This document shows, piece by piece, positions 50,101-62,048 of a stretch of DNA of 64,000 nt. The translations under genes were made by a program, and so were the position numbers. The notes below the pieces were generated by a model. The model was not told where the DNA came from and ran no database searches. It saw only the letters and a list, made by a program, of their open reading frames with translations. The stretch is from Coprinopsis marcescibilis (lineage: Eukaryota > Basidiomycota > Agaricomycetes > Agaricales > Psathyrellaceae): the NCBI GenBank assembly GCA_004369085.1, contig ML210192.1, forward strand, positions 124,001 through 188,000, read 5' to 3'. The stretch's first letter is position 1. Every line of letters starts with the position of its first letter.

Positions 50101-53100
50101 TGCGCGAAGCTCGGTCAACTCGTTGTTCGCGGCTTCCAGCTTATCTTGCAAAGACTTATGTTCGGCCTTAAAAGCTTTGAGCTGCTATTCCGATGAAATA
50201 CCACTTTCCTTACCTCGTGGCGGGCGATCTGGGTCTCGGTCGAGGTTCTGTATTCCTCGAATGTCTTGTTGAGATCAGAAAGCGCACTCTCGTTGGCCTG
50301 ACTGATCTCCTTGAACTGCTCGACGTGGCTCTTGGCGCTCACTAAGTCAAGTTCGGCAACTTTGAGGGCAGACCTAGAAAGAGCAGACCGGTTAGAATGA
50401 CTTCGAACTTTAACGTCTTACTACGCGCCTTAATTCAGCGACCTCTTGTTCTAGTTGCTGTTCTCGAGTCAAGTCTGGGTTAGCCGCTGTCGAGGGTGCA
50501 GCAGTCGTCGTTGCCGGTCTTTGCTCATAGACATTGAGCTTCTCTTGGAAGCCCTGTTGTTGCTTATTGAGCTCGCTGACGCGTTCCTCGAGATGTTTCT
50601 TGCTTGTCTCGGAACCGACGAGGGATTCTCGAACCTTCGACAAATCGCTGTTCTGAAATCACCGACCCGTCAATAAATAGTTTCTTAAGTTGAGAAATAA
50701 CTCACAGCTCTATCGAGGCGACTCTGCAAGTCCCTGGCTTCGAGATCCTTTTGCATAGAGATTTGTCGCACTGCATCGCGTTCACGACTGAGCTGCGTTC
50801 TAAGGTCTTGTCTGCGATTGGAATGGTCAACATGCTCTCGCACACACAAAGCTTTGCGACTCACGTCTGTCCTTCCAACATTTGAAGTTGGCCTTCAAGT
50901 CGTCGGCGATCATTCTCTCCAGAGCGTTCAAGATCGTTGTGCATCTTCTGAATGTTGCTCATAAGATCCGATAGGTGCGAACGTTCCATAGCCAAGGTCT
51001 TGTTCTCATCCAAAAGACGAGCCTCCACGCCTTGCCAGATCTGCTTTTCAGCACGAAGGTTCGCGCACTCGTTGCGAAGCTGCTCGAGACGCCCATTTGC
51101 CACCTGTAAGTCGTCAGAGACCCTCGCGCACTCGATATCTGCGCGTGTCCATTGATCGAACAGATTTTGGTTACGCTTGTTGAGTTCGTCGAATTCACGG
51201 CTATTGAGTTGGAACTGTTCTTGGTGCATCCTATGACGGTCATTAAGGAATTCGATCTTCGCGTTGGCCTTGGCTAGGTTGGCGCCAAGTTCGTGGGCTT
51301 GGCGTTGGGTGGATGTCAATTCGTCGCGGAGTCGAGTCGAGTCAACGCCCATCTCCATCTTGTATGCTTCGAACTGCTCCTGGACCTCATGAAGTTCTCT
51401 GGCAATCTCCGAATCAGAAACAACCGTCGTATTTTGGGTAACTGGTTGTTGACCTATGTTGAGGTTGAGACCAGCTTGCTGGGCAGCAGCCTCAGCGCGC
51501 CTCAGCATGGCTTTAAGGGCATCTCTCTCCTTGACATAGGATTGAATAATGCCGTCGCTGGACCTTTTCTGAGCTTCCAACTGCGCACCCAGCTCTAACA
51601 TGGCTTCGTGCGCCTCCCTGATCGCCTCGCCTTGCTCCTGCTCCATAGCCGCTTTGTACTCGCGTTCTTCACTCTCCATCTTCTCCCCAAGCTCCCGGGT
51701 AATCCTGAGCAACCTCTGGTTCTGTTGTTGCAGGGATTCAATGTTGCGGAACAGGACGAGGTTGTTGGTGATGATGGCGTTGACATCGTTGGCTTGTGCG
51801 AGAGGCACGTTCTCTAGTTCTTCGTCGATGGGGATGGTGGGATCATCCCGTCTGGCAATTTCCCGAAGTAAGGTTTGTATTTGTCGACCAAGGTCACTGA
51901 GTTGTTGTTGAAGCAGTCCGTTTTCGGCGGTAGATTTAGTCAATTTCTGGTTAGTCTCAGTTGCGAGCTTGGCCTGCGCGTCACGTTCTTGCAGGGTTTG
52001 GTTTAGTTGAGCCGAAAGTTGAGAAGCTTCCCGAGTGACACGCTCGTACTCGATTCGTTGTTGGGCGAGGATAGGAGCCTGAAAACTGAGAGTGAGACAC
52101 TGTCGATGAATGCGACATTATTTAAAGCACAACTTACGCGTTCTTCGATCTCTGCGACAACGGCAGTCATGGTGCGGTCCATGTCTGCGAGTTTGGACCG
52201 TAGTTGGCCATTTTCCTCCTGTAGTCCCACGTATTCGGTGTACACCTCGGTAAACGTCTTCCCACCGCGTTGCGACCGGCTTGCGAGTGCCACAGTGGGA
52301 CTGAGCACCGCTTCGTTGAATTCACCCATGGCCAAACCACCTGGCGTTCCAGGAGTCCTAAACGGCGTTCCGGGCATTTGAAGGTCCCCTCTACTCATCT
52401 TCCCAAGCACATTTTCCAATTGTTCGACTCTCTTCTCGGCTTCTTCACGGCGCTTCGCCTCCTGTTCAAGTTTATCTTTGAGTGAATTCTCCCGCCGTTC
52501 CGATGTCTCTCCAACAGCAGCCCACTGCGATTGGATGCCCTCCACGACCTCTCTCTGGTGCCTGTCTCTATCCTCCAATGTCTGGATAAGTCGCTTCAAC
52601 CCATTGGCTTCATCCGCATATCTAGCCTCCTGTTCTGCAATCTGACCAGTGAGAGCCTGGATCTTGGAAAGGGCTTGCGAAAGCTGATTGGTTTGGGTGC
52701 TGTGTGAGGATTTCAGGGCGTTGAGAGACGCTTGCGTGGCAGTGTGTTCTTGTGAAAGGGAGTCGTGAGATGATTGGAGGCTGAGCATTTCTGCATGTTT
52801 GGCACGTCGGTATTTCGAGTACTCCTCGGTCTTGTTAGAGAGCTCTGCATTGGTTCGTTCAGCTTCCGTTTGTGCAAGCTTCAATTGTTGAGTAAGGCTA
52901 TCAAGCTTGAACTAAAGACCATGTCAGTAAACAATGCGTGACAATGAGACAGGTGGTCCAACCTTTGTGGAGGCTTCTTGTGACTTCAATTCCCGGATTT
53001 GAGATTCGAGCGTTTGGTGGTCTTGCCGGGCGGCCCTAAGGCTCGCGCGAAGTGATTGAATCTCCTCTGCAGGGGCATAAGTCATGCGACGTTCAAAGGG

Positions 53101-53746
53101 GCGAAATGATACTTACCTTCGCGTGTTTCTTCCTCCTTCTTCGCTCGGCTAATAACTCCCATGAGGTCGCGTTTCTCGCGTTCAATGTCCTGGACTTGAT
53201 GCTTGAGAGCTTTGACTTCAGTTGAAGTGGCATTTTGCGAAGAGGAAACTGTGGATAACTGAGTCTTAAGAGCATTGTTCTCTTCCACTTGAAAGTAAAA
53301 GTGACTGCATAAGTTTCCCCTTTCAGTTATATGCAAAGACACGTTGTACCTAGTTTGTCGCGTTCCTGCTTGACTCTGGCTAGCTCTTCTTGCACCGATA
53401 TAACCGAGGTTTCCGACTCCTTTGAGACAGATTCCTTCTCTAGAAAAGCTTGCTCCAGCTCGACATCCTTCCTCTCGTTCTCAGCTTTTAGCTCGTCCAA
53501 GTCGCGCTGCGACGAGTCTAGCAAAGCATATTGCTTGGCAACGAGTTCATATAGAAAGAGAACAACATCTGGAGTAGCGGTAGTAAGATCTGGGATCTCA
53601 GGCAGTATTTCCGCCAAATGGTGGTGGTCGAGTTCTTCAGGAATGTTGACCACTACAAAGTCTCCGCCAGCGTCATTCTGGGATGGGGTGGAGGCGGCAC
53701 CAGCGTCCGCTGGCTCTGCAGAGGTACTCCCCCGCGTCCTCGACAT
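47111..53746 (-). CDS. MLP1: Nuclear basket nucleoporin Tpr/Mlp1 (large coiled-coil protein)
   Basis: Long coiled-coil protein of the nuclear pore basket, involved in mRNP quality control and chromatin tethering. The ATG is at 53746 (MSRTRGSTSAEPADAGAAS). The gene is split by about a dozen short introns and is rich in heptad-like Glu/Lys/Leu/Gln sequence over almost all its length. The large exon at about 51943-50861 carries the Tpr/MLP1 signature: LGRQIQTLLREIARRDDPTI, ANDVNAIITNNLVLFRNIES and LQQQNQRLLRITRELGEKME. The last exon (to 47111) changes to an Ala/Pro-rich tail encoded by CAG/GCA repeats and ends with a basic bipartite-like signal (PKRPREE and KRLKP), fitting a nuclear location. 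Estimated length is roughly 1,900 residues, the usual size. Its start is 278 bases from that of RPS20. Confidence 0.92.
47265..47605. repeat. Imperfect CAG/CTG-type trinucleotide tracts in TPR 3' exon
   Basis: Several interrupted CAG/AGC runs on the plus strand, around 47270-47290, 47480-47530 and 47540-47600. On the coding (minus) strand they read as Ala-rich codons. They explain the long antisense frames over this exon, which should not be called as genes. Confidence 0.7.
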
Positions 53747-54024
53747 GGATGGTGTCTTCGAAACAGGCGAGTTCACTGTGGAACACAGTGAGCTCGAAGG
53801 ATAAAGGCGAGGCCCAAACTTCAAAGCCGCCAGAGCACAATGACAAGGCCCACGTGCTTTGCGTTATGTAAGCAGATATTTGGTCCCAAACCTTATTTTT
53901 CGTTTCTTGCTCTCTATCCACACAACTTGGAAAACTTTGGGTGAGTCGTAGAAGCTTGAATTCTTCGTCGACAACGCTCATAATTGACATTCTAGTCACC
54001 TTCTGACTCATCGTTGAACTTAAA
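53747..54024. promoter_or_regulatory. Shared divergent promoter of MLP1/TPR and RPS20
   Basis: Only 278 bases separate the two divergent start codons, so both promoters must lie in or overlap this interval. No clear TATA box is seen. A pore protein and a ribosomal protein share it; whether they are co-regulated is unknown. Confidence 0.55.
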
Positions 54025-54555
54025 ATGAGTTACGTCGCCAAAGGAGATAAGGATTACGACGCCGCAGGCGCTGCTCCTAATGCCAAAATCCACAAAATCA
54101 GGATTACTTTGACCAGCAGCAACGTCAAGAACCTGGAAAAATGTGGGTTTACATACCTATGATTTCGTTCAAGGTTCCTGACGATGTTTGTAGTCTCCAA
54201 CGACTTGATCAACCGAGCCAAGGACAAGCAGCTCCGCGTCAAGGGTCCCGTTCGTCTCCCCACCAAGGTCCTCAAGATCACGACCCGTAAAACTGTACGT
54301 ATACCTAAGGCGATATCTCTCTCCTTTCGTCTGACAATCTTCGATAGCCTTGTGGTGAGGGTTCCAAGACCTGGGATCGTTATGAATTGAAGGTCCACAA
54401 GCGCCTCATCGATTTGCACTCCTCCAGCGAAATCGTCAAGCAGATCGTAGGTTTTTTATTTCGCGAGAAACCGAATACACCTATAGCTTATTTCGCAATA
54501 GACCAGCATCAGCTTGGAGCCCGGCGTCGAGGTCGAAGTTACCATTTCTGCCTAA
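54025..54555 (+). CDS. RPS20: 40S ribosomal protein S20 (uS10)
   Basis: Small-subunit ribosomal protein of the 40S head. Four exons (54025-54142, 54194-54294, 54348-54446, 54502-54555) give 123 residues. It starts [20 protein letters not shown], a short fungal extension, then [77 protein letters not shown] and the ending [16 protein letters not shown]. All are uS10 hallmarks. The many small introns are usual for basidiomycete ribosomal protein genes. The first intron leaves Phe after LEK, where many species have Val. Confidence 0.97.
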
Positions 54556-54868
54556 ATACAGTTGTGTACTTACGCTGCTTCACGCAATGTCTATGCTCTC
54601 AATCAAGTACATGCCATTATTCTCACTTTCCAGACGTGAAAAGGTACTGTTCGTTCACATTCATGTTCGTACTCTCAGCTGTTGTACACGCCCAAACAGG
54701 CCTTGCATCGAGGAAATTTATTGGCGTTGTGAGTGGGTCTCCCGGGCCGCATCGCCAGGTATGGATACCATCAAAATTGAATCTCTTTCTTTCAACCCCC
54801 ACCGTCTAACACGATGAACCTATTCTGAATCTATCACGACCACTTGTACATATATCTACCTCATAACC

Positions 54869-55191
54869 ATGGGTAAAAGCGCGAAACTTCACAAACGAGT
54901 GGTTAGTTCTTCGGACCGGTCTCCTCGCTTCGCTGTCATCTAACTTTTCAACCTTAGAAAAAGACCAAATCAGGGTCAAACACCAATTCAGCTATCGCAT
55001 CTACACAGGTGCAGGCTCAAGCGGCGAAAAAGAAAACCACACTCAAGGACAAGTCTTCCAAATCGAAATCAGAAAACCGTGAAGGTCCCGTATTGGGCGG
55101 AGCGGATTACGTCGCCCTGATGATGGGAGGGAGGAGGAAGGCCAAAGCAGAGGCCGCCAAGTTACCTACGGATGATTCTGATATGTCGTGA
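54869..55191 (+). CDS. Small basic conserved-looking protein of unknown function
   Basis: Two exons (54869-54901 and 54958-55191) give 88 residues. The N-terminus MGKSAKLHKRVKKTKSGS and the middle AAKKKTTLKDKSSKSKSE are strongly basic. The C-terminal third has a distinct motif, GPVLGGADYVALMMGGRRKA, followed by an acidic end. There is no membrane helix or signal peptide. The layout suggests a nuclear or nucleolar protein, perhaps in ribosome assembly like the small fungal factor Alb1, but that is only a guess from composition and from lying 314 bases downstream of RPS20 on the same strand. I believe it is a real gene because the intron has good borders and removes a frame break exactly. Confidence 0.7.
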
Positions 55192-55508
55192 AGTGCTTGT
55201 GGCATGGAAACAGCGACACAACGCTCGCAATGGGAATACAACACATAGTATTCTCCAACCCCATCTCTCGAAGTGTACACCGATTCAAGGCTGTTGTTAC
55301 AAAACTAAATTGGTGGGTGGATTCTTATGGACCTGGGTTGAATGAAATGAACAGAAAACAGTTTGTCTAAAGGAATATTGTGTTTTGAAAGGAGTGTCCG
55401 CAACGAATGTACAGAAAGAACGGCGAGTATAATACAAATACAATCTTCCTCTGACGTGGAACAGGGAAGAAACAAAGCGAAATGTCCATGTCCAAGCTAA
55501 AGATGCAA

Positions 55509-57368
55509 TCATCTTGCGATGCCAACGAAATGCCAACTAGTTGCGCTTCGTGGGCTCCCAATGCTTGGGCTTCGGGCTATGGACTCCCGACCTGGTAGTC
55601 TGTGGACATCTGTGGGAGAGGATGGTAGGCCAATTCTGAGGGGTGGTGACTGGGAAATCGATCCAGGTGGGCTGCTCGACCAAGAAGGGAGGTGTCTCGA
55701 AGGAAGGCGTCCTTGAGGTGACTGTGACATTGAACTAGGTGGGCTGTTAGCCCAAGACTGAAGATCTCTTGACGGACTGCGATGTTGTGCTGGTGAATCG
55801 ATATCCCGTCCCTGTGTGAATGGATTGACGGAGTCTCTTGAATATGCAGATCGTAAGTCGTCCGGAATGTCAGAGTTGACCTTCAAGTTGCGACGTGGAG
55901 TCGACATCGTTCGAACTAATACTGGCGAGTCCTTGGCTATTGGTTCTCTGGGTGGTGATCCTGACGTCGAGTGAAGGTCTGAACTGAGGAGTGTCCCAAC
56001 TGAACCCTTCCTTGCAGCTTCGCTCTGCTGGGCAGCCATATTGAGCATTCCTTCGATATCCATCGTGCTCAACGAACGTGGGTCTCGCTCTTCACCAAGT
56101 TGAAATGGTGCGACGCTTCTACACTCCGACTGTGTTAGCGATACTGCAGAGGACTGGTGCCGCTGGTGGCGACTGTTGGGGCTGATCAGCTCGTCTGGTA
56201 CAGTCTGCGCCCACGATGCGAGGCTGTCTGTTCGTTTCTTCTGTTGCGATTCTGCGCTTTGGAACTTCTCTGACGTGTAGGCTGGGTCGAAAGTGCCTTT
56301 GGCGGTTGGTCCATACGCAGCAGGTGGTGGCAACGGCGGTTTCTCCACTGAGGACCGAGTCATACGAACTCCGTCGAACTGCGTGATACTCCTCCTCAGG
56401 CGCCGTCTCTTCCTCTCGTGGACGATGAAGAGGCACATAACGATGGCAATGAGGAGGACTGCCCCTCCTCCCGCTGCGCTCCCAATTATGACGGCCCTGA
56501 CAACAGGTGAGAATGCATATTTAGATTCGAAGGTGCTGAACCCACCTTGATGAAATAGGGTTCTCTTGGTTGGGGGAGTTGTTCCTGTCCATTTGTGCCT
56601 CAACTTCACGCTGCCTCTCAAAGCAATCTCGCGAGTTGAGTGAGTCACCTCCCACTGTTATATAGGACGGTACCAGACGTGAGTTACCAGGAACCGAGGA
56701 AATCTTCCAGACTATCACTCACCCGTTAGCAACGTGGTCGTTTGTCGGTTTCCGTTTCCATCGTCGATAAGCAGTACCACCTCTTTTCCTCGAGAAACGT
56801 TCATCATGTATCTGGCGGTTCCGGTAGAAGGATCATCGGAGGTCTGGTTGAGGAAAAACGCAAACCCTCGAGGATTGAACACCTTGATTTGTGGTGCCTG
56901 GGAGACGAAGGTGATGTTGTAGCCCACGGCAAACTCCTCACATTGGGACGGGGTTTCTATCAGGGAGTACCGCCTGACCGGGGTGCCGCCGACGACGAAA
57001 CAAGACTCGTCGTTCGAGGGCAATATCCTTGCAATATCAGACACCCTTCCAATGGAATTGCCCTCATCATCCTCGAGCAAAGTGACGAAGTTGGCGTTGG
57101 CTCGCAGTCCAGGCAGGGTCATCGAAAATTCACCTCCCTCATTCGACGTAATTCGCAGTGGAACCCCAAAAGGGACTGAATCGAATGGTATGACATGGAG
57201 CGTAGCGGTTCGTTGGATGCCAATGTCAATCCTCGTAGAGATTTCGAAGTCGAAAGCCTCGCACTGGCGCGCCGAGGTGAAGTTGAAGTTGGGGTTGGCA
57301 AAAGACAAGACGACCTGCGTGGTGATAATGAAGAAGACGCGCAGCGCAAGTCTAACCATTGCGGACAT
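55509..57368 (-). CDS. Secreted-signal, single-pass membrane protein of unknown function
   Basis: The ATG at 57368 begins a signal peptide (LALRVFFIITTQVVLSFA). The ectodomain of about 230 residues has paired Cys-containing segments (SARQCEAFDFEI and PSQCEEFAVGYNI), repeated beta-type motifs and likely N-glycosylation sites. After two short introns a membrane helix (AVIIGSAAGGGAVLLIAIVM, then CLFIVHERKRRRLRR) leads into a long cytoplasmic tail rich in Ser, Pro and Arg, with repeated SPP/SQSP phospho-site-like motifs, ending SATSWHFVGIAR. Proteins of this layout are common in Agaricomycetes and look like surface sensors, but no function is established. It converges on the small basic gene and diverges from BCKDHA. 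Confidence 0.85.
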
Positions 57369-57771
57369 AAATAAAGGTGAACGAAAAGAAACGAAAAGAA
57401 AGGGCAGACCGAAGCTGCGTAGAAAAGAAACGGGATGGGAGAAAGGAAACCAACCCTTGCTACAACATCGCTGAGAGTTCTTTTACTAATTCCAACGGAC
57501 CCCTGGCATCGGTCGCCTTCCTATAGAGCCATTTGTATTGCCGACGATCTACATAGAAAAAATCTGACGACTGATGTGGTATGAAAATAGAAACCTTAAG
57601 AAACCTGACAACGTGGAAAGCTAGCGATGGCAACAGGCTGTTGCAGACAAATGGGTCTACCAATTGTCACGAAACAAACATCTCTGCATCGGGACATCCC
57701 TTTTTGGTCGATCGCGATTCATTAGGAGCCGGGCCTCCCACGTGACATTACACCTCTCTCCTCCTGCTACC
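57369..57771. promoter_or_regulatory. Divergent promoter region, membrane protein / BCKDHA
   Basis: About 400 bases between two divergent start codons. A CT-rich run (CACCTCTCTCCTCCTGCTAC) directly precedes the BCKDHA ATG. No TATA element is clear. Confidence 0.45.
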
Positions 57772-59604
57772 ATGATCCGGCCATTGCAACGATTAGCAGG
57801 TTCAGCGACTCGAAGGACTGTGCAGAGCTCGTCTTTGCGCAGACTATATGCTACTGGAGCACAGACATTACCCAAATCTACCTCTCCGATTGTCTCCAAA
57901 CTTGATTTCTTCAATACCGTCACAGGAAACGGTACAACCATACCTACTTACCGTGTTTTAGACGGTGCAGGTCAACCATTGGAGGGAGCGGAACTTCCAG
58001 AGGTAACTGTGCTGTCCTTTGCGTCGGAGTACGCGTCTCTCTTACTTGGAATAGATTGATGAAGCATTTGCTCGACGTTTGTATGAACACATGCAGCTTT
58101 TGCCAACCCTGGATAATGTTCTATACAATATTCAACGGCAGGGAAAGATCTCGTTTTATGTACGGCTTCATCGACTCTAAGCTCTTTTACCTACTTATTC
58201 GGATTCTTTTCAGATGACGTCCGTAAGTATTGTCTGGTTCAGCGTCACCGAAGCGATCACTCACCCATCCTAGTACGGCGAAGAGGCCACAATTATTGGC
58301 TCCGCTGCAGCCCTAGAAAACGATGATGAGTAAGTTCTTATCTAAACTGTATCTGGAGCTTGAGCTAACGAATGGCGTAAAGGGTTCTAGGTGCGATTCT
58401 CCAGCTTGGCCACTTAATGCCTCCGCTGAGCGAACAAACCCAGGTCAATATAGAGAAATGGGCGTGTTACTTTGGCGAGGTTTCGGTCTCGACAAAATAA
58501 TGGGACAGTGCTTTGGAAACAAAGAAGACACCTCCGGCAAAGGTCGTCAAATGCCAGTCGTACGTTTCTCCTAAACTCTGCTTCTTCAGCCCCGACGTGT
58601 GCTTACCCTGTTCTGGTTTCGGCCAGCACTTTGGTTCGCCTTCGCATCACTTTCACACCATTTCTTCGCCTTTAGGAACTCAGATACCTCAGGCGGCGGG
58701 TGTGGGCTACGCTCTGCGTCGTGACCCTAACCGGCGCTCCAAATCAATCGCTACATGCTATTTTGGTGAAGGGGCAGCATCAGAAGGAGGTTAGTGAAAC
58801 GATTGGTGTTCTGAGACTAACTGAATTACAATTTATGATTCTGCTAGATTTTCATGCAGGGATGATGCTCGCGTCAACGATCCCTTCCCCAACCCTGTAC
58901 ATCGCCCGGAACAATGGATTCGCTATCAGTACTCCAAGCTCTGAGCAGTACTATGGCGATGGAATCGCAGCCCGTGGACCGGGATATGGTATAGACACCA
59001 TTCGTGTTGATGGTAATGACGTCTTGGCGGTGATCAATGCTGTTAGGGAAGCGCGAAGACGCTGCTTAACGCAGGGGCGGGCCGTTCTGGTGGAAGCCAT
59101 GTCTTACAGGTAAAGTGACCGGTTTCTTGACAGCTTTGATGTTTCCTGACCTCTGTGTTATCAGGGTGGGACATCACTCGACCTCGGATGATTCGTTTGC
59201 GTATAGACCTCGTTCCGAAGTAGAAGACCGCAAACGAATCGACAATCCAATCCTGAGATTCCGCTACTTTATGGAGTCTCAAGGATGGTGGAATGCCGAG
59301 GCCGAAGATGAATTGAAAGCACGACTTAAGGCCGATGTCATGAAGGCATTCAAACGCTCTGAGAACCTGAAACGCTGGGAACTCGGCGAATTGTTTACGG
59401 ATGTGTACGGTGGAGAAGAGCCTTGGAATATCGTGAGTTGCCGGTTTCACTGTTTCTTGTTCAAACGTTAACAAAGATTTAAAGACGGAGCAACGTCAAG
59501 AATTGGCGGGCTTGCTCAAGAAATACGGCAACGCATGGGAACCATGGCGGAAGGAGCTCGCTAAATTCAGTGATGGCGGAGAGAGCTTGATGAAGCGGGC
59601 GTAG
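57772..59604 (+). CDS. BCKDHA: 2-oxoisovalerate dehydrogenase E1 alpha subunit, mitochondrial
   Basis: Thiamine-diphosphate-dependent E1 alpha of the branched-chain 2-oxoacid dehydrogenase complex (Val/Leu/Ile breakdown) in the mitochondrial matrix. Ten exons: 57772-58002, 58055-58159, 58214-58222, 58274-58329, 58383-58390, 58444-58559, 58627-58789, 58848-59109, 59165-59432, 59485-59604; they sum to 1,338 bases, 445 residues. A presequence [15 protein letters not shown] is followed by [71 protein letters not shown], the ThDP motif around [28 protein letters not shown] and the phospho-loop region [17 protein letters not shown]. Two exons are only 9 and 8 bases; without them conserved residues MTS and EVLG would be lost. 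Confidence 0.96.
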
Positions 59605-60842
59605 ATGCGTAACACGGGTGTTGGGGGATAGGAGCATAAGCCCGCCCTCTCAGTTTCGTCAGTTGTGGCTAGTAGCTCTCGTTATGGTGCTTGGTGTAGG
59701 GTCCTAATCCACATGGATAACCTCAGCTACAAGATGCGTCTTCACTGTTATTCCGATGGTGTCCGTAACGTTGTTAGGCGCATTAGAAGGTCGCAACGTA
59801 CATTATTTCGTCGCTCTAGATGTCATATATGCTACGCGCTAATGTAAACTAATTCATTTCAAGCCAATGCAACTTTCATATTTCTTACCCTCTCTCAGAC
59901 CTCAGATCTCTCCTAAATCTGCAGCTATCTGCAGTCGTTCCTATCCACATGGATACTACGGGGACAATGTCAGTTCAGGACACATACAAGATGGATTCGG
60001 CTCTGTTGGACTAGATCATGATGAGGGCCGAAGTACAGGAACGCCCCGTTGCCATGCAGGCGGGGCGGCCAACCAAAGCGTATCTAGCTGATACGGAACC
60101 TACAAATAGTTAAGAATGGGTCTACCAATACCCAAATTGCCTGGCAGCAGTATGTAAGGTTGAGACATTACATTTGGTTGCAATGGAAATCCCCGCAACC
60201 CGACGCCAAACCGAGTAGACAACAGCTAAGATATATGTATAGTTGTCCATGGAACATGTCACTTTCAGCTGATGATCGAGCCATGGTATTTGTGTGGTAT
60301 GTACATACATATGTTACTCTGGACCACTAATATGTACATAAAATGCAACGTGAAATCTTTCTAGTGCTCAATAAAAGAGCTCACCTCGAAGCGAAAATGA
60401 TCGATTACAGATGAGTCTTCTCGCACTCAAACTAGGCGAACTAGGCTATTGAGCACAACATGTTGTCCCAAGTTTGTCCTCTCTGATCGGATATCTTGAA
60501 ACGTCTGTGCAGTTTTTGAGTTTTACGTGTATGTGGGGCCTCAAGCACGAGCAAGCTTGTACCAGTTATACCGGACATCGGAGAAGGGAGCTCAAGGGGT
60601 CAAGACGGATATGATCAAATTACACAAGATGGCGGATTACCAACGGTAAGTGATGTCACCTGCGATTTCTTCATCTTCAAAGGGAGCGCTAGGGAGAGGC
60701 CGCTCAGAGGCGGAAATACCAACAGATCGAATGTCGTCACAAGAAGACACAAGCCCACGGAGTCTGGAGAGCACATGAAAGGGGGCAATTGATATGTCTA
60801 TATTCAATGGAATGAATGGGATGCGTTCACAAGCCATTTCAT
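59605..60842. other. Convergent intergenic region
   Basis: About 1.2 kb between the ends of BCKDHA and the zinc transporter. Nothing recognised apart from likely 3' UTRs. Confidence 0.5.
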
Positions 60843-62048
60843 TCAATGCCCATGGCCCAACAGGGCGCTCAGGGCAAATGGAATGAACAACCCTAACATG
60901 ATAAGCAGAACTCGTGATAGTCGAGGCAGGTCCCCGTTGCCGGACGAATGGTGTGAGACCGGTTGGAGCACAGTTGCCACGTAGAGAAAGCTACCACCCT
61001 GCATGATGTAAACGGGCGTCAATACGACATGCTGACGCAGTTTTTATGATTGGGAAAACGGAAACACGTACGGAGAGTAGCAGAGCGGGACCAGTCCAGC
61101 TGTTCCCAGTATCAGCTCCAAGCATCGAAAAAAGGAGGTACGAAGCAATCGTGCTGATAGGAGTCGAGACGCTAAAGAAGGCGAGATATTTCTTGCAGTC
61201 GGCTCGAGGCAAACCTGAGGACAGGAGTGAGGTAGTAAGCGCCAATGAAGTTGGTGCTGTTCATTTGAAAAGACAAAAGATGAAAGTAGTCAGTTTCACA
61301 AGTATACAGAATGGTCGAGACCTCATTCAGAAGACGAGAAGACTCGCCTTTATGGAGAATCAATGCCAGGAACACGACCAATGACAACGTGTTGGTTGCG
61401 TCTGGCTGTGTTTGTACGAGGCCCGAGACGCCCAGTGCAAACCCGTCCGCAAGACCATGAATGACGAGCCCAAGCGTCAGTGGTAGGGCTCGTTTGCGGT
61501 TTGAACCAGGGTCAAGGGAATGGTCGGAAGGAGGTGTGGAAAATGCACGGCCGGAGTCATCTCTCTCAAGGTCATCCAACTCGGCGTCAAATTCTATGCG
61601 TGTTGGTGGTGCAGATTGCTTGGCTTTGGCGATAGGTAGGTCATGACTTGATTCATGAGAATGTCCAATCCCAAGTTGTTCCACAAGCAACATGAATGAG
61701 AACCCAGCTAATAGCGCCAATGCTATCTTTGTGGTAGGAACCTTCCCATCTGGACTGGAGTTGACAATAGTTTCGATCCCCCTAACACTGGATTAACCCC
61801 AGCGCTTCTGACAGGAAGAAATGGTGACGACTTACTCTGGAACAATGACAGCCAGTGCCGCCCCCAGCAAGAGACCTGTCCCAACAGCCGAAAGACGTTC
61901 AACATGGTTCTCTGACGCACCTTATCAGCTTCCTGTCCATAGAAAAACGTTTCCACTTACTCGACAAGGCAAATGCAAGTGGTATCATTCCACAACCAAA
62001 CGACGATACTCCCAGGAGCAGCGACATAAATAGGAGCTGTAACAACAT
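60843..62048 (-). CDS. ZIP zinc/manganese transporter, SLC39A9/Atx2 type
   Basis: Metal-ion transporter of the ZIP family; the ZIP9/Atx2 branch sits in Golgi membranes. The ATG is at 62048 (MLLQLLFMSLLLGVSSFGCG then MIPLAFALS). Next come ERLSAVGTGLLLGAALAVIV then PEGIETIV (helices II-III with the Pro-Glu-Gly motif), and LALLAGFSFMLLVEQLG. A cytoplasmic His/Asp/Ser-rich loop separates these from helix IV with the metal-site motif HGLADGFALG. Later segments are VVFLALILHKAPTSFALTTS then LLSSGL (second metal-site motif HKAPTSF, rebuilt over an intron), YLLFSMLGADTGNSWTG and a final helix ending SALLGHGH. The layout matches the family closely. It is divergent from VMA3, with 268 bases between start codons. 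Confidence 0.92.
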
